Assembly: GCA_907163075.1 (NCBI GenBank)
Contig: CAJQTY010000001.1
Span: 496,001 to 560,000, forward strand
DNA length: 64,000 nt
Direction of reading: 5' to 3'
DNA from: an uncultured Rhodocyclaceae bacterium
GTDB lineage: Bacteria > Pseudomonadota > Gammaproteobacteria > Burkholderiales > Rhodocyclaceae
The position numbers and the translations under genes are program-made. The notes under the pieces were generated by a model. The model was not told the DNA's origin and made no database searches. It saw nothing but the letters and a program-made list of their open reading frames with translations. The stretch's first letter is position 1. Each line of letters opens with the position of its first letter. This document shows positions 26,677 to 35,184 of the stretch, one piece after another.

Positions 26677-27975
26677 CTAAGCCGGTTGTGAATCCAGATC
26701 GGTATAAGTCGGGCTTCGATCCAAAGCTGCAATGAATTTTCCCCAATGGATATCAGGCTCACCAGTACGAAATGCGTAATAGGCACTGGAACCGCTTCTA
26801 ATTTCGCGCAAGGCCATGGCGCGGAAGTGCGAAACATTACCCGGGCCCAGTTCTACGGTTGTTTCGCACCAGGTGTCAAGCGGAAGTGGGTTTTGTGTGC
26901 GCGCCTGAAACCCGTAACGCGAGACTTCAATGATATCAACCGGAAAAGTCTGCTTGCCATTGCTCGCCGGAAAATCGAGATGCCCCGGGCATTTCACCGA
27001 GAAACGCTGGTATTGTCGAATTGGAACTCCGTCTGAATTAGTGGAAAGAGTTGGAAGTATCGACCAATACTCCTGTAGATCGTAGATCGAATGAAGCAAT
27101 ACTTTCTTTCGCTCGCTCAGATTTTCGAAGGTCTTGGTGCACTTATTAAAAAAATGATCAAGCAGTTCGGGCGTCAGCACCGGATGGTTGGTAGTGAAAA
27201 ACCGGCGGTTTGGAAACTTGATGTTGGGCAATTTGAGCTTGATGAAATAGGTATAGAGATTGCGGTGTGGCGGTTTCGACGAATAATGCTTGCGGAAAAT
27301 TTCCGGCGCTTCCTTGAGGTCGATCGTAGCGCCAATCGCGGGGGCGCCATTGACGAAATCGTAGTTTGTCACCATTTTTTCCGTCAGCCTCTGGAAAAAC
27401 AATAATGACTCATACAACTCGATATGGCTGGGATTGACTGCAATGACCAAATGACGGGTGTCGAAAAAAGTTGTGCAATACTCGTACATGAACTTCATCA
27501 ACGGGAACAGGATGCTGCCGCCTGTTTTCCGGAACTTTCGATGAATGGCCAACGCCGATACTTCCGCGATATTTCCTTCCTTCTCACGAACCGGGTGGAG
27601 ATCGAATATTTGTTGCAAAGGAACGCCCAGTTCACTTTCACGGATCAGCGAGATGGTTCCAACGACCTGACCGTCATATTTTGCACAAAGTGTGGTGGTG
27701 GTTGGCAACGCGTGATAGATCGTTACGCGCATACCTGAAGGATCGGGCTTCATGAAGCCACTGTCGACATAAGCATCGTGCAAAACCGCGAAACATGCTT
27801 CGAGTTCTTCTTTTGTTTCAGCAATTTTTAAAACCAACCGCTCACCCGGGTTCGGATTACAGTCGGCAAACGAACGAAAGACCTTAAACCGCTGGTTCCG
27901 CGGCAACCATGAGATCAATTTCCGTATTGATTGATGCACGAGCCTTCTTACAACCGAGCGAGCGCGTTTTAGCAT
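26677..27975 (-). CDS. FeeM-type N-acyl amino acid synthase fused to a PilZ domain
   Basis: A 432-residue protein. The N-terminal two-thirds resembles the GNAT-fold FeeM / exosortase-associated acyltransferase family: LKIAETKEELEACFAVLHDA, GTISLIRESELGVPL, AEVSALAIHRKFRK and a following helix typical of the acyl-donor site. Family members join a long-chain acyl group, from acyl-ACP, to an amino acid such as tyrosine. The C-terminal part (from about residue 315) has the PilZ c-di-GMP motif RQYQR followed by a variant second motif, EVSRYG in place of D/N-x-S-x-x-G. GGAGGAG before the ATG gives a strong start. c-di-GMP control is inferred. It is probably co-transcribed with the downstream phosphatase gene. 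Confidence 0.8.
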   Translation of the reverse strand: MLKRARSVVRRLVHQSIRKLISWLPRNQRFKVFRSFADCNPNPGERLVLKIAETKEELEACFAVLHDAYVDSGFMKPDPSGMRVTIYHALPTTTTLCAKYDGQVVGTISLIRESELGVPLQQIFDLHPVREKEGNIAEVSALAIHRKFRKTGGSILFPLMKFMYEYCTTFFDTRHLVIAVNPSHIELYESLLFFQRLTEKMVTNYDFVNGAPAIGATIDLKEAPEIFRKHYSSKPPHRNLYTYFIKLKLPNIKFPNRRFFTTNHPVLTPELLDHFFNKCTKTFENLSERKKVLLHSIYDLQEYWSILPTLSTNSDGVPIRQYQRFSVKCPGHLDFPASNGKQTFPVDIIEVSRYGFQARTQNPLPLDTWCETTVELGPGNVSHFRAMALREIRSGSSAYYAFRTGEPDIHWGKFIAALDRSPTYTDLDSQPA

Positions 27976-28691
27976 TGAATCTCTCCTCCAATGAACCTGA
28001 TTTATATACTACGCTCAAGCCAAAATTAAAGGAAACGCTTCGAATTGATCCGGGAAGGCTCCCCCGACCCGACCCTCATTGCCAATAATATACTATGAAA
28101 CTCTCTCCAGTCTGCTGACAATCACCTCTTGCGGGGCAAAGCTCAAACCATCGGACCTCCTCGATCGGGCGGGAGAAAGTAAGCTGCTCAAGCCCATTCC
28201 AAGCGGCCCGGTGACTCGGATGACGCTGATGGCCCTGGTGCCTGAACTGAGCAAGCTGGAGCGCGGGGGAATCGTCGCCCTGGCAGAATGGGCGCCCTCC
28301 TCTACATGCGACAGCGGAATGCACCAGGGAAAAGCGTGATCTGGGGTGGTCACGTCAAGGAGACACTGGCGACGGTCCCTTCAGCATCGGCCGCTGCGGG
28401 TAGCCAAACAACTCGATTTGATTCCCCGTAACGATGCTTGCTGCGGCGCGGAACTTTGAGTGCTCCGCGATCACGGAAATGGCATACCCGGAAAAGCAAA
28501 GCTCTCCCTGGTTTCGCTCAATCACCCAGGAGGTGAATCGCGAGCGCCTTGCAAGCCGGGTATTCTCGCCATCCCCGCCGTCGCCGAATTTCATCGGATA
28601 TCCGGATTTTCTGGCGGACGAGACACCCATCGGCGAATTACCGTTAGCTTTACAACATGCATATCAGGCTGCATGTTGGAGAGGCCCGAGG
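27976..28691. other. Region without intact genes
   Basis: This holds the promoter side of the N-acyl amino acid synthase gene, then about 600 bases with short open frames on both strands and no recognisable family. It leads into an SGNH-hydrolase fragment. Confidence 0.4.
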
Positions 28692-28949
28692 GGTCATACC
28701 CTACATGTCGCGCTCAGCATCTTTAACGACGTCATTATTCGCGAAGCGGTTCGCTTGGGCCTGCTGGTCATCGACCTCAGGCTGATCTGTAGCGAGGCAG
28801 AGGATTACTCGAAAGTGTCACCCATCGAACCATCAGCAAAGGGTGGTGAGAAGATTGCGAAGGCAATAGCCAGTTTGGTCGAGTCATCTGAATGCTTTTT
28901 GCGTGATGGTCAGACGAGGATCATCTCAGGAATGGGACAGCGTCATTAG
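28692..28949 (+). pseudogene. SGNH/GDSL hydrolase C-terminal fragment
   Basis: HVALSIFNDVIIREAVRLGL, then VIDLRLIC and IEPSAKGGEKIAKAI, match the C-terminal third of a common SGNH hydrolase family (SxFNDxIxREA...LIDLRxIC...PIEPSxxGGEKIA). The N-terminal catalytic GDS block is missing upstream. The frame extends further left without similarity. Confidence 0.6.
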
Positions 28950-29052
28950 GCTGGAGGCCTAAGACTGGGTAGAGATGCGATAGCAACTCGTTGACACACA
29001 TAAGTAGCAAGTCTAGGATTTGCATCCATGACAACTTGATCACTCTCATTTG

Positions 29053-29085
29053 AACGCACTTGGTAATCCCGCAACGGGATTCGTG
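29053..29085 (+). promoter_or_regulatory. Extended hairpin in the 5' leader of a small gene
   Basis: Inner perfect stem AATCCCG-CAA-CGGGATT with outer arms ACGCAC / GTGCGT, ending 11 bases before an AAGGAGAG ribosome binding site. It could stabilise the mRNA or regulate translation. Confidence 0.4.
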
Positions 29086-29107
29086 CGTCCATTTAAAGGA
29101 GAGTGAT

Positions 29108-29410
29108 ATGCAGTTCAAGAGCAAGCGTCCCGAGCCGCCGAAGGGTGGCGATACCATACCCCTCGTCGTTACTCGTACTGTTACGGTCAATAACGACACA
29201 CCGGCAGCAAACCAACCCAAGCACGGCAAGCTGAATTATCTCGCCGGCCCACCGAAGAAGAAGCCAGTAAAGCCTGCATCGCCAAGCACACGGGTGGTTG
29301 AAAAGAAGTCCTTTAGCATCGGCCGGTACATGGGCAATGGCGAGAATCTCACTGCCTTCGTTATGCTTGACCCGGACGAGGTGCCCGAAGAGCCAGCAGC
29401 GAACGAGTAG
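29108..29410 (+). CDS. Small hypothetical protein, 100 residues
   Basis: The ATG at 29108 is preceded by a strong AAGGAGAG at 5-base spacing, which makes translation likely. The product is basic and Pro/Lys-rich in the first two-thirds (SKRPEPPKGG, GPPKKKPVKPASPS) with an acidic end (DPDEVPEEPAANE). It has no signal peptide, membrane segment or known domain. The low-complexity basic stretch suggests a disordered or nucleic-acid-associated protein. A hairpin precedes the ribosome binding site. No neighbour gives a functional clue. Confidence 0.55.
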   Translation: MQFKSKRPEPPKGGDTIPLVVTRTVTVNNDTPAANQPKHGKLNYLAGPPKKKPVKPASPSTRVVEKKSFSIGRYMGNGENLTAFVMLDPDEVPEEPAANE

Positions 29411-29965
29411 TAGATGAAGTCAGGGCCGGGAAACCGGCTCTGCTGAACTGGAAACGTTGCTGATGATAGCTGGTGCAGATAAAATCGCGCTTTTGAGGGC
29501 TAGACAGTTTGTTGTGGCATACCTTCTGGCCCGCCAGCACTAGCTGCTCCTGCTCTAAGCGGAAAGAAAGCCCTGATTATTCATGGTTTTTTTCGTCTTT
29601 CTTTCCCTGATTTTTTCGCGAGAAGTCCAACGGTGAGGTCCAAACCATGCAACTCGCCAGCCTCTTCGCCGCTCAAAATATGGCGTTATCTCCATCCGCC
29701 TTGCTGTTCACCTCGATTTACAAGCCAAACTCGCTCGACGAGAACTGATACGCTCCCTTAATTTCGTGATTCGGTCATCGTCCAGCATTGGGCCATCGCG
29801 CTGACAAGCCGATATGGAGCACATTTAGAGGATTTCTGGGACATGGTTTGACGCGGATACTACCCAACAAAACGACGTCCAGGTGATGGCCGGAACGCCA
29901 CCCTGGATGATTTCTGCTGAGTGCCGCTCTGACATGCGAATGCTGTACCCCCTTCAATGACACCA
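29411..29965. other. Region without a recognised gene
   Basis: A 33-codon frame with GAGG before its ATG (29647) is present, but nothing with family similarity. It probably consists of decayed sequence. Confidence 0.35.
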
Positions 29966-30020
29966 TTTCGGCAGGCAGCCTATATCACCGGGCAGATCAT
30001 CTCGATCAATGGCGGCATTA
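29966..30020 (+). pseudogene. Short-chain dehydrogenase 3' remnant
   Basis: Plus-strand codons read FRQAAYITGQIISINGGI, the conserved C-terminal end of classical SDR oxidoreductases (YITGQxxxxNGG). No upstream SDR sequence is present. Confidence 0.55.
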
Positions 30021-30021
30021 T

Positions 30022-30054
30022 AAAAAAATCCCCGCCACGTGAGTGGCGGGGATT
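30022..30054 (-). terminator. Rho-independent terminator, leftward
   Basis: A perfect 12-bp stem (AATCCCCGCCAC / GTGGCGGGGATT, GTGA loop). On the minus strand it is followed by TTTTTTT. It ends the monooxygenase transcript. Confidence 0.8.
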
Positions 30055-30211
30055 GAAATCTCGAAAAGGGAGTTTCGAGAGGAGGGGTAAAAAGCAATGG
30101 ATGAATCTTATGTGGCTTTGAGTCTTGCGTCTGTTGAGCCTTTGTCGCCATTCTGTAACGGCATGTTGCGGCGCGAAATCAGCGGCCGTCTGCAATGAAC
30201 GCATCGAGCGC

Positions 30212-30517
30212 TCAGGCGTCGGTCAGTATCTTGAGCGATCTGCCGACAACGAGTTCCCTGACCCTGGCGCTGTAAGCCAGCATGTGCGGTGCGCTCAAAT
30301 GCGCCTGCAGGTCGTCCAGGCGGCCCCATTTTTCGATGATGGTGACGACATTTCGGTTCAACTCCTGTGCGGCCAAACCCGAGGCGATATCGATCGTCGG
30401 CCGGTATTCGATGCAGCCACTTTCCCGCAGAACGTTCGGGATATTGGCCTTGAAAATCTCGATGAACTCCGGCAGGCGACCTTCTCTAATCTGCATTGAG
30501 GCAATGACACTGATCAT
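30212..30517 (-). CDS. Antibiotic biosynthesis monooxygenase (ABM/YgiN-like) family protein
   Basis: A 101-residue ferredoxin-like-fold protein. MISVIASMQIREGRLPEF, then RESGCIEYRP, IIEKWGRLDDLQAHLSAPHM, are the standard landmarks of ABM-domain proteins such as quinol monooxygenase YgiN. These act as small cofactor-free oxygenases or are of unknown role. The ATG at 30517 has AAGGAG 8 bases upstream; a longer frame upstream overlaps the SDR gene and is unlikely. It was probably co-transcribed with the SDR gene that an IS now splits, so its expression may be impaired. Confidence 0.8.
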   Translation of the reverse strand: MISVIASMQIREGRLPEFIEIFKANIPNVLRESGCIEYRPTIDIASGLAAQELNRNVVTIIEKWGRLDDLQAHLSAPHMLAYSARVRELVVGRSLKILTDA

Positions 30518-31002
30518 TCTGCAAACTCCTTGGCGATGGCCCGAACACTCATCCGCGTCCGACAAACGGCATTTTCGTCGCCATGACAGTCATGAACTGG
30601 ACGTTGGCCTCGAGTGGCAGGCTGTCCATGTAGACGATCGCGTTCGCCACCTGGCCGACATCCATCATCGGTTCAACGGCGATCTCGCCATTGGCCTGTT
30701 TGACACCCACGCTCATGGGTGCCGACAATTCGGTCAAGGCATTGCCGATGTCAATCTGGCCGCAGGCGATATCGTACTTGCGGCCGTCGAGCGAAAGACA
30801 CTTGGTCAGGCCGGTCACCGCGTGCTTTGTCGCGGTGTAGGGCGCCGAATCGGGACGTGGCGCGTGGGCCGAGATCGAACCGTTGTTGATGATGCGCCCG
30901 CCGCGCGGATTCTGATCCTTCATTAAACGGAAGGCCGCCTGCGCGCACAGGAACATCCCGGTGAGATTGACGTCGAGCACGCCCGACCACTGATCGTAGC
31001 TA

Positions 31003-32122
31003 TTGACTCGGCACGATAATGCTTGAAATATTCGGATCGATCCCCATGTTGGATGAATGGAAAAAGACGACGCAAGATATTCAACACTTGAGCAACTGCA
31101 TGAACGGCGGAAGCAAGTCGTGCGGTTACATCGCAAAGGTTACGGCGTAATGCAAATCGTCGAACTCTGTGGGCTTTCGTATCCGACAGTTCGTGCTGCC
31201 ATTGATCGCTATGAAGAAGGAGGCCTTGCTGCCATCAGACCAGCCACGCGCGGCAAGCGCGCTGGCCAAGGGCGAACATTGACCGAAGAGCAAGAGCAGA
31301 CGATCCGAAAAATCATTTGCGATAAGCGCCCAGAGCAACTGAAGATGGAATTTGCGCTGTGGAACCGGGCGGCAGTGATGCAACTGATCGAACGGGAGTA
31401 CGGCATCAAGCTATCGGTACGCGGTGTCGGCAACTATCTGTCGCGCTGGGGTTTCACCCCACAGAAGCCGATCAAAAAGGCTTACGAGCAGCGACCGGAA
31501 GCCGTACAGGCTTGGCTTGATGAGCAATACCCCGAGATTGAGAAACGTGCCAAGGCAGAGGGTGGCGAGATTCACTGGGGCGATGAGACTGCTTTGGTCA
31601 ATACCGATGTGCGCGGTCGTTGCTACGCACCGGCTGGCAAGACCCCGGTAACCTTCACCGTGGGGGGTACCCGGCAGAAGTTGTCGATGATTGCCACGGT
31701 GACAAACCAGGGAAAGACACGCTGGATGATCATTGATGAGGCCTTCAATTCCGACAAATTGATTGAGTTCCTTGAAGCCCTGATCAAGGATGCCGGCAAG
31801 AAGGTGTTTCTGATTCTCGACAACCTGCGAGTCCATCACAGCAAACCGGTCAAGGCATGGGCCGCTGAACATCAGGACAAAATCGAACTCTTCTATCTGC
31901 CCAGTTACAGCCCGGAACTGAATCCAGAAGAACGCCTTAACGCCGACCTCAAGCATGCTATCGGCACCAAGGTGCCGGTGCGTACCAAGGCAAAACTGAA
32001 ACTCGCTGCCACAGAACACATGGTCAAACTCGAACAATCACCCGAGCGGGTCAAAAGCTTCTTCCAGGATCCACGGGTCAAATATGCCGCTTGAAACTTC
32101 AAACTTCATCTGGCCGGATCAA
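31003..32122 (+). mobile_element. IS630-family insertion sequence
   Basis: A 1120-bp element flanked by TA at 31001-31002 and 32123-32124, the usual IS630 target. The ends are imperfect inverted repeats: TTGACTCGGCACGATAATG at the left, and TTGATCCGGCCAGATGAAG read inward from the right. Confidence 0.85.
31057..32094 (+). CDS. IS630-family transposase
   Basis: A 345-residue transposase. An N-terminal helix-turn-helix pair is at residues 10-70 ([21 protein letters not shown]). The DDE catalytic domain has IHWGDETAL near residue 175, [13 protein letters not shown] near 255, and [19 protein letters not shown] near 290, the three acidic positions. The gene is intact with no frameshift and fills the element, so transposition activity is plausible. 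It reads opposite to the SDR gene it interrupts. Confidence 0.93.
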   Translation: MEKDDARYSTLEQLHERRKQVVRLHRKGYGVMQIVELCGLSYPTVRAAIDRYEEGGLAAIRPATRGKRAGQGRTLTEEQEQTIRKIICDKRPEQLKMEFALWNRAAVMQLIEREYGIKLSVRGVGNYLSRWGFTPQKPIKKAYEQRPEAVQAWLDEQYPEIEKRAKAEGGEIHWGDETALVNTDVRGRCYAPAGKTPVTFTVGGTRQKLSMIATVTNQGKTRWMIIDEAFNSDKLIEFLEALIKDAGKKVFLILDNLRVHHSKPVKAWAAEHQDKIELFYLPSYSPELNPEERLNADLKHAIGTKVPVRTKAKLKLAATEHMVKLEQSPERVKSFFQDPRVKYAA

Positions 32123-32494
32123 TAAGGTCCTCGAACGGTAGCGGGGGAGAAGATCGTCCGGCATTGTTGAACAGCAGGTCAAGGCGGCCGAAATATTCCC
32201 GCACCCGCGCAAACAGCGCGTTCACCGAATCCGGCTGCGTCACATCGGTCGGCACCGCCAGCGCGTGCCGGGCGGCACTCGATTCGCCCACCGTTTCGGC
32301 CAGTGCCGTGGCGCGGCGGCCGGCAAGCACGACGCGGTAACCCGCATTCAACAAAGCGACCGCCGTCGCCCGGCCGATGCCGGTGCCGGCGCCGGTGACC
32401 ACGGCCACCTTGCCTGAAGTAGTCATGGCCAAGCCCCTCCGCTTTCCGAAAAACTGACTGAAATGGCCCGCCGTGGGCGGGAGCACGCATTCTC

Positions 32495-32728
32495 TTACGC
32501 GTTCGCAATGCCACCGTGTTGCGGAATCCTTTGCGCCTGATTGGCCGTCAGCGCAATGGTAAACACAATATCGCAGACCAAGGCACCGCGCGACAGTTCA
32601 TTGCCCGGTTTGCGCAAGCCTTGCAGTATCGGGGCGACCGAGACGACAGTGGCACTGCGCTGCGCCGCCATGCAGGTAGTGTTGCCGGTGTTCACGTCGT
32701 GAAAGACGGCGACCGTGGCCGGACCGGC
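32495..32728 (-). pseudogene. Phosphate acetyltransferase (pta) C-terminal fragment
   Basis: Minus-strand [18 protein letters not shown], then [19 protein letters not shown] and [14 protein letters not shown], match the C-terminal end of Pta. Only about 70 residues remain. The rest is replaced by an IS5-type transposase fragment in the same frame. It lies 1.3 kb downstream of ackA, its usual partner. Confidence 0.7.
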
Positions 32729-32731
32729 CAC

Positions 32732-32965
32732 CGAGGCGGCGAATGCAACATAGGACGAGAATCGCTGAACCAATTTGTCATAGCGAGTCGCAATACGGCG
32801 AAACGGCTTGATCCGACAGAAGAATCGCTCAACGAGATTTCGACTTTCGTAACGCTGCTTGTCGAACACGTGTTGAACGCAACGGTTGCTGCCGGACGGG
32901 ATAACGGCCCCACTGCCCGAGGCGTACAGTTTGTCAAATCGTACCTCTTTTCTGCCGACCAACCG
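32732..32965 (-). pseudogene. IS5-family transposase C-terminal fragment
   Basis: [20 protein letters not shown], then [18 protein letters not shown] and [12 protein letters not shown], are the C-terminal blocks of IS5 (IS427-group) transposases, including the [11 protein letters not shown]...R catalytic segment. N-terminal parts and IS ends are missing. It is joined to an ABC-ATPase fragment on one side and a pta fragment on the other. Confidence 0.75.
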
Positions 32966-32967
32966 CT

Positions 32968-33306
32968 CACCATGAGCAATGGGTATTCAATGTTTTCATA
33001 GACGCTGAGTACCGGGAGCAAATTGAAATCCTGAAACACAAAGCCCAGATGCTCGCCGCGAAAGCTAGCGGCCGCGCTACGAGACAGCGTGCTGATATCC
33101 GTGGCATTGACGAGAAGCTTGCCACTACTTGGATGGTCAAGCGAGCCAATCAGATTAAGCAGAGTCGATTTGCCGCTGCCCGAGGGGCCGACGAATGCAG
33201 CAAAAGCGCCCTCGCCAATCTCAAAACTGACGCCTTTCAGGGCCAGTACGTCGGCATCACCCACGCGGTAGTTTTAGCTAATGTTGGTGGCCTGAATTAG
33301 TGCCAT
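32968..33306 (-). pseudogene. LolD-type ABC ATPase, 5' fragment with nonsense codon
   Basis: Minus strand from the ATG at 33306 (GGGAG upstream): MALIQATNIS, then TAA, then NYRVGDADVLALKGVSFEIG, Walker A GPSGSGKST, and [20 protein letters not shown]. Codon 11 is TAA where Lys (AAA) is expected. The frame is cut after about 113 codons by an IS5 fragment, so the signature and Walker B are gone. It resembles the intact ATPase at 24.5 kb and is probably the relic of a second, related transporter. Confidence 0.75.
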
Positions 33307-33336
33307 CGCGTTGCTCCCATTCCATTCGTGCATGAA

Positions 33337-33364
33337 ATAAAACCGGCCAGGAAAACCTGGCCGG
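33337..33364 (-). terminator. Rho-independent terminator, leftward
   Basis: A perfect 9-bp stem (CCGGCCAGG / CCTGGCCGG, AAAA in the loop on the plus strand) followed on the minus strand by TTTTATTTC. It lies 20 bases after the Gly-rich protein gene. Confidence 0.75.
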
Positions 33365-33382
33365 ACTAATGGCCTCGTTAAT

Positions 33383-33817
33383 TTACATGATGAAACCGCG
33401 TGCCTTGAGGTTGTCGCAGGCGTTCATGCGCGGGTTCATCAGGGTGACGCCCTTTTCTTTGGCGCGCAATTCGGCAACACCACGATGATCCGTCTGGATC
33501 TGGACGCATTCATCGTAGGTTTTCACCTCGCGCATCTTGATCTGGTGGGCAGTTCGCTCTTCGGGAGTCATCAGTGTCCAGCCCCGCGTGTAGTTCTGGT
33601 TGGCCATCATGCCCTGACCGCCACGCCCACCGAACGCACCCGGACCCATGCCGGCTCCATTCCTCATGCCGCCCCCGGGGCCGGCGTTCTGCATGCAAGG
33701 ACCGCCACCCCATCCACCACCCATTCCTGGGCCGCCCTGAGCAAACACTGGTGCGACGATTGCGGCACCCAGCAACGCGATCAGAGCCACTGTCTTTGAA
33801 GTCATCGAGGTTTTCAT
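33383..33817 (-). CDS. Exported Gly/Met-rich hypothetical protein
   Basis: A 144-residue protein. The signal peptide covers residues 1-26 (VALIALLGAAIVAPVFAQ). Next comes a Gly/Met/Pro-rich segment of about 45 residues (GGPGMGGGWGGGP, GAGMGPGAFGGRGG), then a helical C-terminal domain (LMTPEERTAHQIKMREVKTY, NACDNLKARGF). The last part resembles small periplasmic proteins common in Betaproteobacteria, with a loose likeness to Spy/CpxP chaperones; I cannot assign a function. The ATG at 33817 has AAGGAG upstream and is preferred over the longer frame. It is monocistronic with its own terminator. Confidence 0.65.
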   Translation of the reverse strand: MKTSMTSKTVALIALLGAAIVAPVFAQGGPGMGGGWGGGPCMQNAGPGGGMRNGAGMGPGAFGGRGGQGMMANQNYTRGWTLMTPEERTAHQIKMREVKTYDECVQIQTDHRGVAELRAKEKGVTLMNPRMNACDNLKARGFIM

Positions 33818-33987
33818 GCTCTCTCTCCTTGGTTGTTGAACTTGCTCAGGAGATCGCTTCTCTCTCCGCTCGTCCTTGATACCATTAGAGATCACGCATG
33901 TAAGCGGCGTGTTGCACTGGGCGGCCGATTTGTATCGTATTGCGACGATTCTCCTCGGCGTTACAGTGGGTTACATATCCCGTTCCG

Positions 33988-35184
33988 CTACTGGAGCACG
34001 ATGTCCCGCGTATCGCGGGCGATCACCAGTTCCTCGTTGGTTGGCACCACCAGCACCTTGATCGGCGAATCGGCGCTCGAAATCACCGCTTCCTTGCCGC
34101 GCACCCGGTTGGCGGCGGCGTCGAGCCTGATGCCGAGCAGACCCAGTCGGTCGACCACGGAGCCGCGGAAGTCGATGTCGTTTTCACCGATGCCGCCGGT
34201 GAAGACGATGGCGTCGACGCGGCCCAGTTGAATGGCGTAAGCGCCGATATACTTGAGTGCACGGTGACGCAACACGTCGATCGCCAGTCTGGCGCGGACA
34301 TGCCCTTCCCCGGCAGCCTTGTGCAGATCGCGCATGTCCGAGCTGACACCAGAGATGCCGAGCAAGCCGGATTTCTTGTTCAGCGCATTGTCGATGTCGG
34401 CAAAGGACATGTTGACGTTGGCCGCCAGGAAGGTGGGAATACCGGCATCGATGTCGCCGCAGCGGGTGCCCATTACCATGCCTTCGAGCGGCGTCATGCC
34501 CATGCTCGTATCGTAGGATTTGCCGCCCTTGATGGCGGTGTAGGATGAGCCGTTGCCCATGTGGCAGGTGATGCAGTTGAACTGGTCCGCGCCGATGCCG
34601 AGCATCTGGGCGGCGCGTTCCGAGACGAAGCGGTGCGAGGTGCCATGGAAGCCGTAGCGGCGGACATGGTGCCGCTCATACCATTCGTAGGGCACGGCGT
34701 AGAGATAGGACTCGACCGGCATAGTGGCGTGGAAGGCGGTATCGAAAACGCCGACGTTGGCGACGCCGGGCAGCGCGTGCATCATGGCCTCGATGCCGGT
34801 GATGTTGGCCGGATTGTGCAGCGGCGCGAGCGGGATGTTCTCCCTCAGCGCGGCAAGCACGGCGGCGTCGATGCGCACCGAGCCCGAGAACTTGTCGGCG
34901 CCATGGACGACGCGGTGGCCGATGGCGGTGATGTCGGCCAGCGACTTGATTACCCCGACCTGCGGATCGACCAGCTTATTCAGGACCTTCTTGATCGCCA
35001 TCTCGTGATTGGCGATGTCGGCCACTTCCACGACCTTGTCGCCATTGGCTGGCTCGTAAGCCAGGACCGAATCCTTGAGGCCGATTCGTTCCACCAGGCC
35101 GGCGGCCACGCGATGCTCGCCGGCCATGTCGAGCAATTGATATTTGAACGACGAACTGCCGCAATTCAATACGAAGATAAACAC
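33988..35184 (-). CDS. ackA: Acetate kinase
   Basis: A 398-residue cytoplasmic enzyme that interconverts acetate + ATP and acetyl phosphate. The ASKHA-fold motifs are present: LNCGSSSFKYQL at the N-terminus, GHRVVHGADKFSGS near residue 90, VFDTAFHATMP near 145, RRYGFHGTSHRFVS near 175, TPLEGMVMGTRCGDIDAG near 235, and VFTGGIGEND near 325. Length is normal. The usual partner pta survives only as a fragment nearby. Unless pta exists elsewhere, acetyl phosphate may be fed by another route, for example propanediol/ethanolamine-type PduL or a xylulose-5-phosphate phosphoketolase. Confidence 0.95.
   Translation of the reverse strand: MFIFVLNCGSSSFKYQLLDMAGEHRVAAGLVERIGLKDSVLAYEPANGDKVVEVADIANHEMAIKKVLNKLVDPQVGVIKSLADITAIGHRVVHGADKFSGSVRIDAAVLAALRENIPLAPLHNPANITGIEAMMHALPGVANVGVFDTAFHATMPVESYLYAVPYEWYERHHVRRYGFHGTSHRFVSERAAQMLGIGADQFNCITCHMGNGSSYTAIKGGKSYDTSMGMTPLEGMVMGTRCGDIDAGIPTFLAANVNMSFADIDNALNKKSGLLGISGVSSDMRDLHKAAGEGHVRARLAIDVLRHRALKYIGAYAIQLGRVDAIVFTGGIGENDIDFRGSVVDRLGLLGIRLDAAANRVRGKEAVISSADSPIKVLVVPTNEELVIARDTRDIVLQ

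Larger units (their letters stand above)
30549..32426 (-). pseudogene. Short-chain dehydrogenase/reductase split by an IS630-type insertion
   Basis: The N-terminal part (32426-32125) has [20 protein letters not shown] and LLFNNAG, the NAD(P)-binding and structural motifs. The C-terminal part (31000-30549) has [20 protein letters not shown] and [13 protein letters not shown], carrying the catalytic Ser and Tyr-x-x-x-Lys. Removing the insertion plus one TA copy joins the parts in frame as [20 protein letters not shown], giving 252 codons, the normal SDR length. The start at 32426 has GGAGGGG upstream. The insertion must be recent because neither half has decayed. Confidence 0.85.

Noticed and set aside
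29053-29085. Hairpin before the small gene read as a CRISPR repeat or riboswitch
   Set aside because: It is a single copy, with no repeat-spacer pattern and no known aptamer core.
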